Source of the DNA: Nodosilinea sp. FACHB-131 | GTDB lineage: Bacteria > Cyanobacteriota > Cyanobacteriia > Phormidesmidales > Phormidesmidaceae | Assembly (NCBI RefSeq): GCF_014695395.1 | Contig: NZ_JACJOF010000021.1 | Coordinates: 96,009-160,008 of the forward strand | Direction: 5' to 3' | Length of the DNA: 64,000 bases | In this document: piece by piece, positions 43,301-51,220 of the stretch | How the letters are laid out: the number at the start of each line of letters is the position of its first letter | Numbering within the stretch: the first letter of the stretch is position 1 | Position numbers and translations under genes: made by a program | The notes under the pieces: model-generated | What the model saw: only the letters and a program-made list of their open reading frames with translations | Database searches by the model: none | What the model was told of the DNA's origin: nothing

Positions 43301-43322
43301 CTATCCCGGAGAGTTATTGCTA

Positions 43323-43398
43323 AAATCCGCCACTTCTTCGGGACTGCCGACCAGTAACGCGCCGGTCGCGCCGCGCTGTGCATCAAAAGCGGCGCGCG
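43323..43398 (-). pseudogene. Scrap of LLM flavin oxidoreductase
   Basis: About 75 bp nearly identical to part of the LLM gene at 48229 (bases near 48365-48440), encoding AAFDAQRGATGALLVGSPEE. It is abutted on both sides by remnants of other genes. Confidence 0.75.
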
Positions 43399-43410
43399 GT
43401 ACTCATGGCC

Positions 43411-43630
43411 TCAGAACTCCGCGCCGCTCATGGCGGCCATGAACGCCATCGGGTTCTAGTATTCACGGTAGTTGACGATCAATCCATTCTTGAAAGTCAT
43501 AAACGTGGCGTAGCTCATTTCATAGGGGTTGCCGTTGCTGATCACCCGGCCTGAGACGCTCCACTCGGCAATGGCCATGTTGGGGTCGTCGGTGGCGTTG
43601 ATCTTTAGCGTGGGAGTAATTTAAATGTCA
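43411..43630 (-). pseudogene. SnoaL/NTF2-like protein remnant with in-frame amber stop
   Basis: The minus strand gives NMAIAEWSVSGRVISNGNPY, EMSYATFMTFKNGLIVNYRE then Y, TAG, NPMAFMAAMSGAEF. In the family the stop position is normally Trp (REYWNP). The N-terminal half is missing. More codons between here and 43818 (with EEVSDEHRNFIASVLAAGHK) belong to something I cannot name. Confidence 0.7.
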
Positions 43631-43817
43631 TGGTTCAGTCCGGTTGTGTTGCTGTCGCTAATCGGGTGCTCCGCTCAAGCCACCCATGCGGGTATTCATC
43701 CCATAGGGACCAACGCCCAGCGGCTTCACAGGCGTGAAACCCGATGCGCGCTTATGGCCCGCAGCTAGGACCGACGCGATGAAGTTTCGATGCTCGTCGG
43801 AGACTTCTTCTGCGCGA

Positions 43818-44507
43818 TCAGATCTTGATGAAGTTGTGCGCAGCCAATGAACCAAACGGCAAAGACGCAATCGTGCCGCCAGCTTCCAGAGTGCCTAGAT
43901 CCACAGGGAAGAAGCCCGTGCCGTCAATGATTTTTCGCACTTGGGTTTTGGCATCGGCATCGTCACCTGAGTAGAACAGCACCCGCTGTCCACCAGACAC
44001 TTTAGGCTCCTGCAATAGGTCCACCTCTAGATGATTAAAGGCTTTCACTACGCGTGCACCCGGTATGTATTGCTTGAACACCTCGCTGGAGGATTTGCCG
44101 CCTAGATCAACAGCCCTGATACCGTAGGCTGCCAGCGGATTGCTGGGGTCTTTGGCATCAGGTGAATCGGGGTCGAGGAATTCGACTGGGTTGGTGCTGT
44201 CAATGACGATGCGACCATTCCATGCAGGCAGGATACTGAATACCTTCTCTGCATCGACCCAGCGCACAGCCGCAATGACGATGTCGGCACTAGCGGCTTC
44301 GGCAACAGTGCCGGCCTTTATGGAGGGGCCCACTTCGGCCACAAAGTCAGCCAGCGATTCCGGTCCGCGCCTGTTGGCTATGGTGGCTGCGATGCCATTT
44401 TTTGCCAACAGGCGCGCCAGGTTTGAGCCGAGGGCTCCTGAACCAATAATTCCGATACTCATATCGATGTTTGCAGAGTTTTCTTGACCAAGGGTAATGT
44501 CAGACAT
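43818..44507 (-). CDS. F420-/NADP-dependent oxidoreductase-like protein with borrowed leader
   Basis: 229 residues. Residues 16 onward are a normal NADPH-dependent F420 reductase-like protein: MSIGIIGSGALGSNLARLLA (Rossmann loop), ATIANRRGPESL, ADIVIAAVRWVDAEKV, DSTNPVEFLDPD, ARVVKAFNHLEVDLLQEP and GTLEAGGTIASLPFGSLAAH. The first 15 residues (MSDITLGQENSANID) are instead like the start of the alpha/beta hydrolase at 37107. Translation may start at ATG 44507 or at the native ATG 44462. Cyanobacteria may use it with NADP alone; the substrate is unknown. Confidence 0.88.
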   Translation of the reverse strand: MSDITLGQENSANIDMSIGIIGSGALGSNLARLLAKNGIAATIANRRGPESLADFVAEVGPSIKAGTVAEAASADIVIAAVRWVDAEKVFSILPAWNGRIVIDSTNPVEFLDPDSPDAKDPSNPLAAYGIRAVDLGGKSSSEVFKQYIPGARVVKAFNHLEVDLLQEPKVSGGQRVLFYSGDDADAKTQVRKIIDGTGFFPVDLGTLEAGGTIASLPFGSLAAHNFIKI

Positions 44508-44643
44508 GAGAGGTTTTTCCGTTGTAAATTGATGGTGTGTTTTTGTCTGTTGCATCACAATTGCTATGCAGCAATCGAGCACCGTCTTAACAATGCTGCG
44601 TTAAACAGGCTTCAAGATGGAGCAAGCATCCATTGCCTACCGT

Positions 44644-44722
44644 CACTTCAGAACGACAAGAATTTTTCATTGTTGCCTGAGCGCGATCGCCGCGTTTGCC
44701 GCCTCTAAGATGGCTTTGATTC
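44644..44722 (-). pseudogene. Second remnant of the SnoaL-like gene
   Basis: The minus strand gives KAILEAANAAIALRQQ, stop, KILVVL, matching KAILEAANAANAAGDYEGFL of the gene at 33991. The spot where they part contains a HIP1 octamer (GCGATCGC), absent from the intact gene. Confidence 0.65.
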
Positions 44723-44945
44723 TGCTTCGGTAGCCAGCGCGGCACGCACACCAGCATCGAGATTCATGGGGTCTACAAATCGTGACAAGTTCTCAAAGCC
44801 TTGTAGTCCGACCTGAGTGTTGATCGCCCAACGCAGAATGACGAACAGGTAGGGAGCGGCAATCGATCATTCGCCAGTGAGCCAGTTCATCTGTCGAGAT
44901 AACCGAGGATAGCGACGTTTTCAGTGAGTGAAACGTGATCGTACT
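44722..44945 (-). pseudogene. Glutathione S-transferase, C-terminal remnant, frameshifted
   Basis: The minus strand shows SLTENVAILGYLDR, a stop and frame change, then PYLFVILRWAINTQVGLQGF and ENLSRFVDPMNLDAGVRAAL ATEAE. This is the helical C-terminal domain of a bacterial GST (TENVAIL-YL, Y-FV-LRW, F--L--F-----D-GVRAALA-E). At least one frameshift and no N-terminal thioredoxin fold. Confidence 0.7.
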
Positions 44946-44973
44946 TGCCTCTACTTCTTTATCGACAACAAAC

Positions 44974-45447
44974 TCACCTTGCTATAATGCGTTCCCACAG
45001 CAGCTCAAAAACCGCTTCAACACCATCACTCAAGACTGGCGGTGTCACGAGCGTTAGTCGGCTCTCATTAAGAGTAAAGGTGCGAACTAACGTTGTACCA
45101 ACGCGATTAGGAATTGATGCAATTTTGATCTGGTGAGTTACTGTGTTGCCACTCAACGTATAAGTTCCAGCGTAAGCATTGAATGTTGTAAATGCTTGAG
45201 CAAGCTCTTCCACGGGTAAAGATTGCATCTGGGGAGTCAGCGGTGAGCTGACCTCCTGACTCAGCGGTGAGCGATCGCTCCTAGAAAACATCACCATCAT
45301 GTGACCATCTGATGTGTAAGTGATGTAGCCAACCGGATGAGTTCCATACACGTCTGGAGTCACCGTTCCATCAGCGTAAATGGCAGTTGCAGAAATTAAC
45401 TTCCAAATGCCAATTAGCAGATTGTTCTCAATTGATGGTGTAGACAT
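44974..45447 (-). CDS. Lipocalin-like domain protein
   Basis: 157 residues from ATG at 45447 (45456 is also possible). It has LIGIWKLISATAIYADGTVT, HPVGYITYTSDGHMMVMFSR, FNAYAGTYTLSGNTVTHQIK and TRTFTLNESRLTLVTPP, the Lipocalin_5-like beta-barrel common in proteobacterial and cyanobacterial secondary-metabolism clusters. No signal peptide. The ligand is unknown. Confidence 0.82.
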   Translation of the reverse strand: MSTPSIENNLLIGIWKLISATAIYADGTVTPDVYGTHPVGYITYTSDGHMMVMFSRSDRSPLSQEVSSPLTPQMQSLPVEELAQAFTTFNAYAGTYTLSGNTVTHQIKIASIPNRVGTTLVRTFTLNESRLTLVTPPVLSDGVEAVFELLWERIIAR

Positions 45448-45477
45448 AATGGGCAACCATTGCTTGATGATTCTCCG

Positions 45478-46341
45478 CTAGAGAGTAACGGGTTTCAATA
45501 CAAAATCAAACTCAGTCGTGTAAAACGGTTTACTTTGATTGTGTGCCTTGAGTTCGTCTAGTGCTTCGTGCTTTTGCAATTGAACGATCGCGGATCGCAC
45601 GGCAAAGGTTGTATCTGAATCCAGGTGAGGATCGCCAGCAATAAAAATTTGTGTTGTCAGTGGAGTGTACTCCGGAGCACTGATTTTGAAATGGATGTGA
45701 GCCGGCCGCCAGGGATGCCGTCCCAAGAGTCCCAGCAACTCGCCACATGGACCACTGCTTGGCACTTTGTAACCTAGTGGCACGACGGTTTCAAACCTAT
45801 ACTTTCCACTCTTGTTCGTTTTGAAACGTCCGCGAAAATTCCCCGACGGCTGAGATGGCTCTTGACCATCATATAATCCTTTGGAATTGGGTTGCCAAAC
45901 ATCAATCAGAGCATTGGCGATCGGTTGACCGTTCAAATCTAAAACCCTGCCTGACAGGAAAAGCGAATCTCCTTCTGTATCAATACCCAAGCGATCGCCC
46001 ATCTGCCGTTCTGGTGCATTCGGCACATACAAGGGTCCTTCTAAATTGCTCTCTGTGCCGCGATGGGCATCGTCCAGCAGTTCTACCAACTCTGAGATCC
46101 CGAGTAGATCCGTCAACAAATGGATCTCTCCCGTGGGAATCTCTTGAGTGTGATGACTTGCCTGGTTGAGAAAATTACGTCCCTGCTGCAACTCTGATTC
46201 TGTCAGATTCACCTCACGCACAAAGTCATGCAAATGTGGAACCAATCTCGTGTAAATATCATAGAGTCGCGGGTTAGATTTGCCGCGATCGCCATGATCA
46301 ATAACGGCTTCAGTGATAGTGTCAAGTGTGATGCTCTGCAC
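45478..46341 (-). CDS. Intradiol ring-cleavage dioxygenase (catechol 1,2-dioxygenase family)
   Basis: 287 residues from GTG at 46341, because AAAGGAG lies 8 nt upstream on the minus strand; a TTG two codons earlier is the other choice. N-terminal dimer-type helical region, then RVLDLNGQPIANALIDVWQP, iron ligands Tyr in GLYDG and Tyr in GKYRFETVVP, and the pair of His in HPWRPAHIHFKIS. Non-haem Fe(III) enzyme opening catechol-type rings. The ring substrate in this organism is unknown. Confidence 0.92.
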   Translation of the reverse strand: MQSITLDTITEAVIDHGDRGKSNPRLYDIYTRLVPHLHDFVREVNLTESELQQGRNFLNQASHHTQEIPTGEIHLLTDLLGISELVELLDDAHRGTESNLEGPLYVPNAPERQMGDRLGIDTEGDSLFLSGRVLDLNGQPIANALIDVWQPNSKGLYDGQEPSQPSGNFRGRFKTNKSGKYRFETVVPLGYKVPSSGPCGELLGLLGRHPWRPAHIHFKISAPEYTPLTTQIFIAGDPHLDSDTTFAVRSAIVQLQKHEALDELKAHNQSKPFYTTEFDFVLKPVTL

Positions 46342-46465
46342 AATCAAACTCCTTTTTAGTTACGTGATTAATGATGGCTGTTTTACGGCGACTATCTTGA
46401 CTTATAGTTTGTGTCCTAATATAATTGTCTACAGCTATAGTTTGGTGACTTGATACTTTCAAGAC

Positions 46466-46555
46466 TCATCCTGACGATTTCGCGCGGCATCCAATCCATT
46501 CAAGAACGATGAGATCAGCCAGCGAACAGGCACCGGGCATATGATAGAGTTTCAT
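46466..46555 (-). pseudogene. Glutathione S-transferase, first 29 codons only
   Basis: The minus strand gives MKLYHMPGACSLADLIVLEW then IGCRAKSSG and TGA. This is the classic start of bacterial GSTs, including the conserved Ser/Cys region. Cut off after beta1/alpha1. An AraC-type operator pair is centred about 105 bp upstream. The matching C-terminal half lies at 44722, on the far side of two intact genes. Confidence 0.75.
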
Positions 46556-46641
46556 GGAATGTCCATTATCGCGAAGAATGCGTTTTTGCTTCCTATCTAC
46601 TGTCTTATAGTCTGAGCGTAATGATTCCTAATGCTCTGTTT

Positions 46642-46678
46642 CTTTCAGATTCTTAGGATGTTTTGTCAGATTCTTGTG
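46642..46678 (-). promoter_or_regulatory. AraC-type operator: direct repeat with 21-bp spacing
   Basis: On the minus strand CAAGAATCTGACA and TAAGAATCTGAAA start 21 bp apart. It precedes the GST scrap by about 90 bp. Same element as at 42614 and 43154. Confidence 0.65.
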
Positions 46679-46689
46679 CAATCACCTTC

Positions 46690-46810
46690 AAGACACAGCG
46701 TTGATCCGCGCGTTCCTCGACAGAACGCGCGGATCAACGTTGCCACCTCCTCTGGATGAGTCTCCAGCGCGAAGTGTCCAGCGTCGAGCAGCAAGGGTGG
46801 TAAGGTAAGA
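46690..46810 (-). pseudogene. C-terminal scrap of an alpha/beta hydrolase with a perfect hairpin
   Basis: The minus strand gives LLLDAGHFALETHPEEVATL followed by IRAFCRGTRG, the catalytic His region and last helix of an alpha/beta hydrolase. At 46699-46715 and 46723-46739 lies a perfect 17-bp inverted repeat with a 7-nt loop. The rest of the gap (46811-46952) has TTGACA (46853-46858), an inverted repeat TGGTCTA-N6-TAGACCA (46893-46912) and no gene. Confidence 0.6.
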
Positions 46811-46952
46811 ACAAAAAACCACAAAGATTGCATCATTAGATCGCTCTATAGACTTGACATATAATTAACACGCATGACTTTCCCTACTCTCTTGGTCTAT
46901 GAAACTAGACCAGCCACGATGCTTGTTGTGATGAAGATTGAATTACCCTGAT

Positions 46953-47873
46953 TTAGACGAAATCTTCCATAATTAGAGAGTGATTTAAGCCGTTGGCAGC
47001 AATGCTACCCTGAAAAACAGCAGCAACGATCACTTGCATGGGTGAAGTGATGTCACCTGCCGCATAAACACCTTTGACGCTAGTTTCGTTAAAAACATTG
47101 GTCGTCTTGATTAAATTGAATTCATTCAACTCACAACCTAACTTTTCAGCTAGGTTTGAACGGAGCGTTTGCTTTAGTCGGATTAGTATTCCACGACGCG
47201 CAATTTTCTCATTTGTCTCAAAAACGATGTTTTCCAATTGTCCGTTATCGCCTTCGAGTCGGATGATTTTCTCTTCGCGGACAAGGATTTTGTGATTTTC
47301 CAACAGTGTCCTTTGATCAGCGGTTAGATCAGCTTTGCCGTTGGTGCAGAGGACTAGATCAGCACTCCAATTTTTCAGCAATGCCGCCATTTCAATGCCC
47401 GTTTCGCCATTTCCAACAATGGCAAGCGGCTCGTCGCGCACTTCCCAGGCATGGCAATAGGGACAATGAAACACGCTTTTGCCCCAGAAATCACCAAAGT
47501 TTTCGAGAGCTGGAAATTCGTCCATTACCCCGAAAGCCAGCAAAACTTTGCGCGTTTTTTTTATCGTGCCATCCTCAAACACAACTTCAAACTGATTGCC
47601 GGATAGGTTGATTTCCTTGACCCCGATCGCTTGAAATTCAACGTTTTTATAAGGTTTGAGTTGGTCGCGCCCTATGCTCAAAAGTTCATGTGGACTTATG
47701 CCATCGCGGGTGAAAAAGCTGTGCGACTCGTGTGCGGGAGCGTTACGCGGATTCCCTTTGTCGCAGACTAACACTCGACGGCGACTTCTGCCTAAAAGCA
47801 GGGCCGCACTGAGTCCAGCGGAACCGCCACCAACAATGACACACTCGTAAATCTCTTTGTTTTGGTTCATCAT
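46953..47873 (-). CDS. Thioredoxin reductase-like NAD(P)/FAD-dependent oxidoreductase
   Basis: 306 residues: FAD loop CVIVGGGSAGLSAALLLGRS, GVMDEFPALENFGDFWGKSV, redox CxxC in FHCPYCHAWEVRD, NADPH loop AIVGNGETGIEMAALL and FAD tail GVYAAGDITSPMQVIVAAVF. The CPYC site and the missing classic CATCDG place it with TrxR-like proteins rather than true thioredoxin reductase. Its upstream 280 bp are nearly the same as those at 40057. Confidence 0.92.
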   Translation of the reverse strand: MMNQNKEIYECVIVGGGSAGLSAALLLGRSRRRVLVCDKGNPRNAPAHESHSFFTRDGISPHELLSIGRDQLKPYKNVEFQAIGVKEINLSGNQFEVVFEDGTIKKTRKVLLAFGVMDEFPALENFGDFWGKSVFHCPYCHAWEVRDEPLAIVGNGETGIEMAALLKNWSADLVLCTNGKADLTADQRTLLENHKILVREEKIIRLEGDNGQLENIVFETNEKIARRGILIRLKQTLRSNLAEKLGCELNEFNLIKTTNVFNETSVKGVYAAGDITSPMQVIVAAVFQGSIAANGLNHSLIMEDFV

Positions 47874-47905
47874 CTTTTTCTATTCTCCAACTTTGGATAT
47901 AATCA

Positions 47906-48180
47906 TCAGCTCCTAAGTTCTCTTTGTCTTAGTTCACTTGAGTGTAGTCAGTTCGAACACTCAACTTCTTGCAGATTCCTATGGAATTAGCGAGCCGATT
48001 TCAGTGTTGCTTTAGTGAGTCGCTTAAAGTGCTGTATCAAACATTTCGCACTATCGAGCGACTACTGCGCTACATACCCACCATCTACCATCAACGTTTC
48101 ACCTGTTACGAACGATGCCATGTCAGATGATAAAAACAGGGCTGAACTTACAACTTTAAGCGGTGTTCCAACTCGCCTCT
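47906..48180. repeat. Duplicate of the 40058-40340 segment (promoter, AraC scrap, SDR tail)
   Basis: About 280 bp here and at 40058-40340 are close to 90% identical. Both contain the single AraC half-site (here 47965-47984), the AraC C-terminal scrap and the end of an SDR gene. Here the SDR frame (48062-48175, minus strand) is only the last 35-40 codons, ending VDGGYVAQ, a pseudogene; at 40234 the gene is whole. Confidence 0.75.
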
Positions 48181-48228
48181 CTGTCTTGTTACCCTAACGG
48201 AACTTAAGTTGAACCATGCCCGCATATT

Positions 48229-49263
48229 TTAATTGTTTAAGAGTGGCGACATTTGCGTTCCAATCAGTTCAATGGAGCGCATCAGTTGGGCGTGGTTCAT
48301 CTGCGCGTTATCCATTTGAAACGTTATTCGTGAAATGCCGCCGAGCGATTCGCTGTGACGGCGGATTTTCTCCGCGACTTCTTCGGGACTGCCGACCAGT
48401 AACGCGCCGGTCGCGCTGCGCTGCGCGTCAAAAGCGGCGCGCGTAACAGGCGGCCAGCCTCTCTCTCTGCCGATTCTAGTAAAGGTTTCGGCGTAGCCCG
48501 GAAAAAATTCTTCAACGGCTTGCTCGGTCGTTTCGGCGACATAACCGATTGAATGCAATGAAACTTTCAACGTTTCGGGCGCGTGTCCGGCGTACTCTCC
48601 GGCATCGCGGTATAAATCCATGAGCGAGCGAAAGCGATGCGTTTCGCCGCCGATAATGGCGACAACGAGCGGCAGTCCAAGCATTCCGGCGCGGCGGAAA
48701 GATTGCGGTGTACCGCCGACCCCGAGCCAGATGGGAAACGGCTTTTGCAGCGGACGCGGATAAATTGCTTGGTTTTCCAGCGCGGGGCGAAATTTGCCCG
48801 ACCAATCGACCGTTTCGTTGTCCCGAATTTTGAGCAAGAGTTCGAGCTTCTCAGCGAAAATCTCGTCGTAATCGCCAAGACTAAATCCAAATAGCGGAAA
48901 GGCTTCGGTGAACGAGCCGCGCCCAACAACCATTTCGGCGCGACCTTTTGAAATCAAATCGAGCGTAGCGAATTGTTGAAACACACGCACTGGGTCAGCC
49001 GCGCTCAGCACTGTAACCGCGCTGGTTAAACGGATGCGCTTGGTGCGTGCGGCGGCAGCGGCGAGAATAACCGCGTTTGCCGAATCTAAAAATTCATGCC
49101 GATGATGCTCGCCAATACCGAAGATATCCAAGCCGGAACGGTCCGCCTGCTCTATTCTCTCCAGCAGTTCGGCGACAGACTGCGCGGCATCCGCGGTTTC
49201 ACCATTCTCACTCGTTCCAACCGAGGCAAAACTGTCAATTCCGACTTCCATATCATTTCCCAA
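48229..49263 (-). CDS. LLM class flavin-dependent oxidoreductase
   Basis: 344 residues; a Met five codons in (MEVGIDSFASV) may be the true start. Luciferase-like fold: SGLDIFGIGEHHRHEFLDSA, RLTSAVTVLSAADPVRVFQQ, GRAEMVVGRGSFTEAFPLFG, DYDEIFAEKLELLL, PIWLGVGGTPQSFRRAG and GSPEEVAEKI. Substrate unknown; members use FMNH2 or F420. A 75-bp scrap of the same gene is at 43323. Composition is richer in GC than its neighbours. Confidence 0.9.
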   Translation of the reverse strand: MGNDMEVGIDSFASVGTSENGETADAAQSVAELLERIEQADRSGLDIFGIGEHHRHEFLDSANAVILAAAAARTKRIRLTSAVTVLSAADPVRVFQQFATLDLISKGRAEMVVGRGSFTEAFPLFGFSLGDYDEIFAEKLELLLKIRDNETVDWSGKFRPALENQAIYPRPLQKPFPIWLGVGGTPQSFRRAGMLGLPLVVAIIGGETHRFRSLMDLYRDAGEYAGHAPETLKVSLHSIGYVAETTEQAVEEFFPGYAETFTRIGRERGWPPVTRAAFDAQRSATGALLVGSPEEVAEKIRRHSESLGGISRITFQMDNAQMNHAQLMRSIELIGTQMSPLLNN

Positions 49264-49364
49264 GCGTTTTGCGAATGAAATAGTCTTAATCCGAAATAGT
49301 AGAAAGCCTTGCTGTACGAGCTAAGCTGCTGTTCTCTCGCTCAGCAAAAACGCTTAAACCATCA

Positions 49365-50264
49365 TCAACTCAGAGGGGTCACGCTACTATCGTGATCCGA
49401 ATTATCAGGGAGCGGAATGAATTCAGTTTCACCGGGAACCGCCGGGAAGCGGCGGTCTTGCCAATCTTGCTTTGCCTGATCGATACGCGCTGAGCGGCTC
49501 GACACAAAGTTCCAGTACTTTGTGCGATCGCCCACTGGTGCCCCACCGATAATCATTGCTTTTGCCTCAGCCCCCGCACTGATATTTACTGATTCATCCG
49601 GTGTTAAAACGGCTAGACGATATGGCTCTAACGGCTTTCCATTTACGAATAGGCCGGATGTGACGCTATAAATTGCCCTTTCTAAACCTTCTATTGGCGA
49701 TAGCTGAAATTGACTACCCTCCGTGAAAACGAGCGCTAGGTAAAGAGTAGCAGAGTAGGTTTTAACGGGTGATTGGTGAGACTGGTAGCTACCGGCGATC
49801 AAAGTCGCGCTGGTGCCTGTTTGAATCCACCTCGGCAAATCAGTCGCCGGATAATGTGAAAAGCTGGGTTCAACTTCTTCAGCGCTTTCGGGGAGGGCAA
49901 TCCAGGTCTGAATGCCATGAAGAGTAGATTCTTTCTCTCTAAAGCTCTCGGGCGATCGTTCAGAATGAACAATACCTTTGCCCGCAGTCATCCAGTTCAC
50001 CTCGCCCGGAAAAATCTCTTGTACTGTACCTAGACTATCTCTATGCAGAAGGCTTCCTTCAAACAAATAGGTAACCGTCGCTAGATTGATGTGTGGATGC
50101 GGTCTAACATCGACGCCTTTTTCAGGCGGGAAAATAGATGGGCCTAAGCGATCAAAGAAGATGAAGGGGCCAACCATTTTTAGGGTTTCACTCGGTAAGA
50201 TTCGCTGTACGCTAAACCCACCTAGGTCGTGCTTTTCAGGCGTAATTAATTGCTGAATACTCAT
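49365..50264 (-). CDS. Pirin family protein
   Basis: 299 residues from ATG at 50264 (50279 is an alternative; the frame is open further up to 50393 without family similarity). Bicupin pattern: SVQRILPSETLKMVGPFIFF, metal ligands in VRPHPHINLATVTYLFEGSL and HRDSLG, NWMTAGKGIVHSERSP and LHGIQTWIALP. A C-terminal pirin domain follows. Bacterial pirins can oxidise quercetin or act in redox regulation. Fits the stress island. Confidence 0.92.
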   Translation of the reverse strand: MSIQQLITPEKHDLGGFSVQRILPSETLKMVGPFIFFDRLGPSIFPPEKGVDVRPHPHINLATVTYLFEGSLLHRDSLGTVQEIFPGEVNWMTAGKGIVHSERSPESFREKESTLHGIQTWIALPESAEEVEPSFSHYPATDLPRWIQTGTSATLIAGSYQSHQSPVKTYSATLYLALVFTEGSQFQLSPIEGLERAIYSVTSGLFVNGKPLEPYRLAVLTPDESVNISAGAEAKAMIIGGAPVGDRTKYWNFVSSRSARIDQAKQDWQDRRFPAVPGETEFIPLPDNSDHDSSVTPLS

Positions 50265-50422
50265 TTTCGTACGATCCATTCTTAGTTGACGTTGTGGACG
50301 AAGATACAATCTTAGTTCTGTTTCATAGGTTAGCAAGAAAAGATTGGCAACTTGCTCAACAAAACAGTCAAAAACTAGCCATCGCACATTCAATTACTGC
50401 AATATTTTGCATTGCCGATCGA

Positions 50423-51169
50423 CTACTGCGCTACATACCCACCATCTACCATCAACGTTTCACCTGTTGTGAACGATGCCAGGTCAGATGATAAAAACAG
50501 GACTGCATTTGCAACTTCAATCGGTGTTCCAACTCGTCCGATCGGGTGAAGTCCTGTCAAGTAAGCTTTGGCTTCATCTGTAACTGCTTCAAACATATCT
50601 GTTTGGATTGCCCCTGGTGCAACGACATTGATGCGAATCCCCGCTTTGGCATATTGGAGTGCAGCCGCTTTTGTTAAGCCTACTACCGCATGTTTACTCG
50701 CGGTGTAGAGGAGTATGTTAGGAAGTGCAACGACTCCAACCACAGATGCCATATTAACGATAGAACCACTTCCCTGTTTCAACATCTGAGCGATTTCAGA
50801 TTTCATCGACAACCAAACACCTTTGACATTGACGTTCATAGTGCGGTCGTATTCCGCTTCTGTTTGCTCAATCAGTGAAGGGTTTTCGCCGCCCATTCCT
50901 GCGTTATTAAAGGCAATATCCAACCAACCAAAAACGTCAACCGTTTTATTAACCATTGCTTTAACATCGGTTTCTTTCGTAACATCTGCCTGCACAAAAA
51001 TCGCCTCTCCGCCAGCTTCCTTGATCAATCGAACCGTTTTTTCACCTTCATCAATCCGACGACCTACCACCACTACCTTTGCTTGTTGTTGGGCATAAGC
51101 GATCGCCGTTGCACGACCAATTCCTGAAGTTCCGCCTGTAACTAACGCCACTTTATCTTGCAATATCAT
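50423..51169 (-). CDS. SDR family oxidoreductase (copy 2)
   Basis: 248 residues, near-twin of the SDR at 40234. It starts MILQDKVALVTGGTSGIGRA and has FNNAG, VNMASVVGVVALP, YTASK and VDGGYVAQ. About five sixths of residues agree by eye with copy 1; differences cluster near ALPNILLYTASKHAVVGL. Expressed alone, or from the start region shared with the broken copy at 42671. Confidence 0.93.
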   Translation of the reverse strand: MILQDKVALVTGGTSGIGRATAIAYAQQQAKVVVVGRRIDEGEKTVRLIKEAGGEAIFVQADVTKETDVKAMVNKTVDVFGWLDIAFNNAGMGGENPSLIEQTEAEYDRTMNVNVKGVWLSMKSEIAQMLKQGSGSIVNMASVVGVVALPNILLYTASKHAVVGLTKAAALQYAKAGIRINVVAPGAIQTDMFEAVTDEAKAYLTGLHPIGRVGTPIEVANAVLFLSSDLASFTTGETLMVDGGYVAQ

Positions 51170-51220
51170 TTTGTTTCTCCTGTTGTAATTAAATTGACCT
51201 TCAGCAACGAACTGACGGGA

